Below, in pieces: positions 62,162 to 64,000 of a stretch of DNA of 64,000 bases. Made by a program: the position numbers and the translations under genes. This DNA is from an uncultured Sphingomonadaceae bacterium. Its GTDB lineage: Bacteria; Pseudomonadota; Alphaproteobacteria; Sphingomonadales; Sphingomonadaceae. Within the stretch, counting starts at the first letter, position 1. The number at the start of each line of letters is the position of its first letter. The notes beneath the pieces are model-generated. The model did no database searches, was not told where the DNA came from, and saw only the letters and a list, made by a program, of their open reading frames with translations. The stretch is from positions 1 through 64,000 of the forward strand of contig CANMEE010000001.1 of the NCBI GenBank assembly GCA_947496865.1. The letters run 5' to 3'.

Positions 62162-64000
62162 CTAACCGATTCCGGCTTGGCGCGCCTCCAAATCAAAAAA
62201 ACTTTGGACCTCGGTGCTCGATATCGGTTCGCTGACTAAAAAACCTTGAATTTGATCGCACCCTTTTTCCTTTAGAAAGGCCAGTTGACTGGAATTTTCT
62301 ACGCCTTCAGCCACCGTTTTAAAGTTTAAAGCCGCGCCGAGACCCGTCACAGCGTTGATGATCGGAGCAGAGCCCTTAAACTGATCAATCTGGGCAATAA
62401 AACTTCTGTCAATCTTCACCTTGTCGAATGAAATCGCGCACAGGTAGCTGAGTGAAGAAAATCCCGTACCGAAATCATCCAAGGCAATCTGAATCCCGAT
62501 CTGACTGAGCTTTTCAAGCACCTCCTTGGTTTCCTCAATATTTTCAATGAAGACGGATTCAGTAATTTCCAGCTCCAACCGGCGAGGATCAAACTGAGTT
62601 TGCGCCAGCATCCGCACAATTTTAGTGATAAAATCCTTTTCGGAAAGCTGCATGGCCGAAACATTTACCGAGACATGGACGTTATCCGGCCAATGGGCGG
62701 CGCGATTACAGGCCTCGATCAAGACCCAATCACCCAGTGGCCCGATAATACCCGTTTCCTCTGCAATAGGAATAAATTCGGTCGGAGAGACTGGGCCAAA
62801 ATGCGGATGATCCCATCGCAGCAACGCTTCGAACGACTTGATCGTATTCGCACCTAAATCCAATTGCGGTTGGAATAACAGATACATCTGACCGGTGGCC
62901 AACGCCGATTTCAGATCGGAGGCTAACCTTGCATATCGCTCATGCTTGAGACCAATATCTTCGCTGAACATCACCGGTGTTTTCGGGTTGGTCTTTTTTG
63001 AGCTGTAGAGCGCGATATCGGCTTCTTTGGATAGAATTTCTTCAGACTTTTTCCCGGCTATTCCAGACGTCCAACCGATGCTGGCAGAACAGCTGACCTG
63101 CTGTGAACCAAGGGCAAAAGGCACCACAAAAGACTTTCGAATTTCCTGCACCATTTTGTCACAAGTCAATTGGTTCGGATCGACCCGTTTCAAGACAGCA
63201 AATTCATCGCCGCCAATGCGCGCAACAATTTCAGAACCCTTGACCGCAGACAGACGTCCCGCAACCTGTACCAACAGCTCATCACCGGCTGGATGACCCA
63301 AATCATCATTGACCCTTTTGAAATCGTCCAAATCGATCAATATCAACGATATGCCGTTTTTCTCATCAGCAACCAACGGGCTACTGCTTGTTATCGCGTG
63401 GATTTTTTCGACAAACATTTTGCGGTTCGGAATCCCGGTCAAAGGATCAAGCCTGGCTGCCAAGCGTAATTTTTCTTCCATTTGAAATTTGTCAGTAACA
63501 TCCTGGCAGACGCCGACGATAGACGTTAGCTTCCCATCTTTAAACTGGGGCTCGCCAATATTCCTGATCCGCTTTTGCCGCTTTTTCGCCGTCAAAAAAT
63601 CAGTTTCCAAATCAAACGGTTTTTCATCTTCGATGGATTGGTAGATTGTTTCAACAAGTTGCGCCTTGGCTTTTCCCGGATAAAATTCCGTCAGATCTTC
63701 AAAGGATGGAATCGCGCCGATGGGGATTTCATGGATGGCAAATATCTGATCGGACCAAGATAGTTGGTAGTTTTCCGTATCCAGCCGCCAGGTACCAAGA
63801 TGTGCTATTTTTTCTGCTTTCCGAAACAGATCATTGGCGCGGTCATTTTCAATCTGTAGGGCTTTTTTCTCGCTAATGTCGAAACACAGGCCAACGAAAC
63901 CAACCAATTCTCCGTACTCATCGCGGTAAAGGCTGCTGAGCGCTGAAATCCAGACACTCTCGCCGTCCGGCTTTTGAAAACGAAAATCAAGATCGAAGAC
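62162..64000 (-). CDS. PAS-GGDEF-EAL protein (5' end outside window)
   Basis: 613 codons visible; the frame continues past the window end, so the N-terminus is missing (visible start is inside a PAS domain: FRFQKPDGESVWISALSSLY). Then a second PAS/PAC region (about 70-170), a GGDEF domain with intact IGGDEF (about residue 250) and DPLTGIPNRKMF, and an EAL domain with EALLRWDHP, ELEITES, DDFGTGFSSLSYL, KIDRSFI and AEGVE. Both catalytic halves look intact, so it may make and break c-di-GMP. No membrane segment is seen in the visible part. Confidence 0.92.
   Translation of the reverse strand, partial: VFDLDFRFQKPDGESVWISALSSLYRDEYGELVGFVGLCFDISEKKALQIENDRANDLFRKAEKIAHLGTWRLDTENYQLSWSDQIFAIHEIPIGAIPSFEDLTEFYPGKAKAQLVETIYQSIEDEKPFDLETDFLTAKKRQKRIRNIGEPQFKDGKLTSIVGVCQDVTDKFQMEEKLRLAARLDPLTGIPNRKMFVEKIHAITSSSPLVADEKNGISLILIDLDDFKRVNDDLGHPAGDELLVQVAGRLSAVKGSEIVARIGGDEFAVLKRVDPNQLTCDKMVQEIRKSFVVPFALGSQQVSCSASIGWTSGIAGKKSEEILSKEADIALYSSKKTNPKTPVMFSEDIGLKHERYARLASDLKSALATGQMYLLFQPQLDLGANTIKSFEALLRWDHPHFGPVSPTEFIPIAEETGIIGPLGDWVLIEACNRAAHWPDNVHVSVNVSAMQLSEKDFITKIVRMLAQTQFDPRRLELEITESVFIENIEETKEVLEKLSQIGIQIALDDFGTGFSSLSYLCAISFDKVKIDRSFIAQIDQFKGSAPIINAVTGLGAALNFKTVAEGVENSSQLAFLKEKGCDQIQGFLVSEPISSTEVQSFFDLEARQAGIG

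Overview
The window looks like chromosomal DNA of an alphaproteobacterium of the order Sphingomonadales (a Sphingorhabdus/Parasphingorhabdus/Sphingopyxis-like organism; inferred from gene content, moderate GC, two very different TonB-dependent receptors, many catabolic acyl-CoA genes and a dispersed sphingomonad-type intergenic repeat). No rRNA operon, IS element, CRISPR array or integrated prophage was seen. Coding density is high. Several genes start with TTG, placed by good ribosome binding sites.

Layout. 1-4.0 kb: an unrecognised AT-rich gene, then class I ribonucleotide reductase nrdB and nrdA on the minus strand, with two hairpins between them. 4.05-4.76 kb is the longest non-coding stretch and carries a perfect DnaA box. 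4.7-9.7 kb: a lone mreB, class I fumarase, a small membrane protein, an EamA transporter and a short-chain dehydrogenase. 9.8-18.4 kb: TonB receptor, Atm1-like ABC exporter, biotin-dependent carboxyltransferase, isoaspartyl peptidase, ispG and an antibiotic biosynthesis monooxygenase-like protein. 18.4-23.7 kb: an Rrf2-family regulator divergent from a five-gene redox-type cluster, with a palindromic operator laid over the promoter. 23.8-26.1 kb: two acyl-CoA dehydrogenases. 26.3-28.5 kb: an endolysin/holin pair resembling the detached lysis cassette of gene transfer agents, then a remarkable Cys/Ala-repeat lipoprotein followed by an uncharacterised protein. 28.6-32.4 kb: tRNA-Arg(CCU), and the conserved block DUF1178 / nitrilase / glutaredoxin / ComF, a methyltransferase and MutT. 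32.5-33.0 kb: two Flp pilins and a strong terminator. 33-44.5 kb: housekeeping genes (M48 protease, accA, xerD-type recombinase, aroK, aroB, K+/H+ antiporter, NifU-like scaffold, cvpA, radA). 44.6-49.3 kb: patatin-like protein, metallo-beta-lactamase-fold hydrolase, 2OG-oxygenase-like protein, GST. 49.4-54.7 kb: TetR regulator divergent from a TonB receptor / hydrolase / MFS operon, with a clear operator-promoter overlap. 54.8-60.3 kb: CHASE2-EAL, FecR-domain and ShlB/FhaC-type secretion genes. 60.4-64.0 kb: an acyl-CoA ligase and a PAS-GGDEF-EAL protein cut by the window end.

The most unusual things are (i) the Cys-stripe lipoprotein and its partner at 27.55-28.5 kb, (ii) the orphan endolysin/holin pair just upstream of it, (iii) the Rrf2-controlled membrane/AhpD-like/flavoprotein operon, and (iv) a two-partner-secretion-type pore with FecR and c-di-GMP phosphodiesterase neighbours but no visible large exoprotein. 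All functional statements come from reading motifs by eye; no database search was run.
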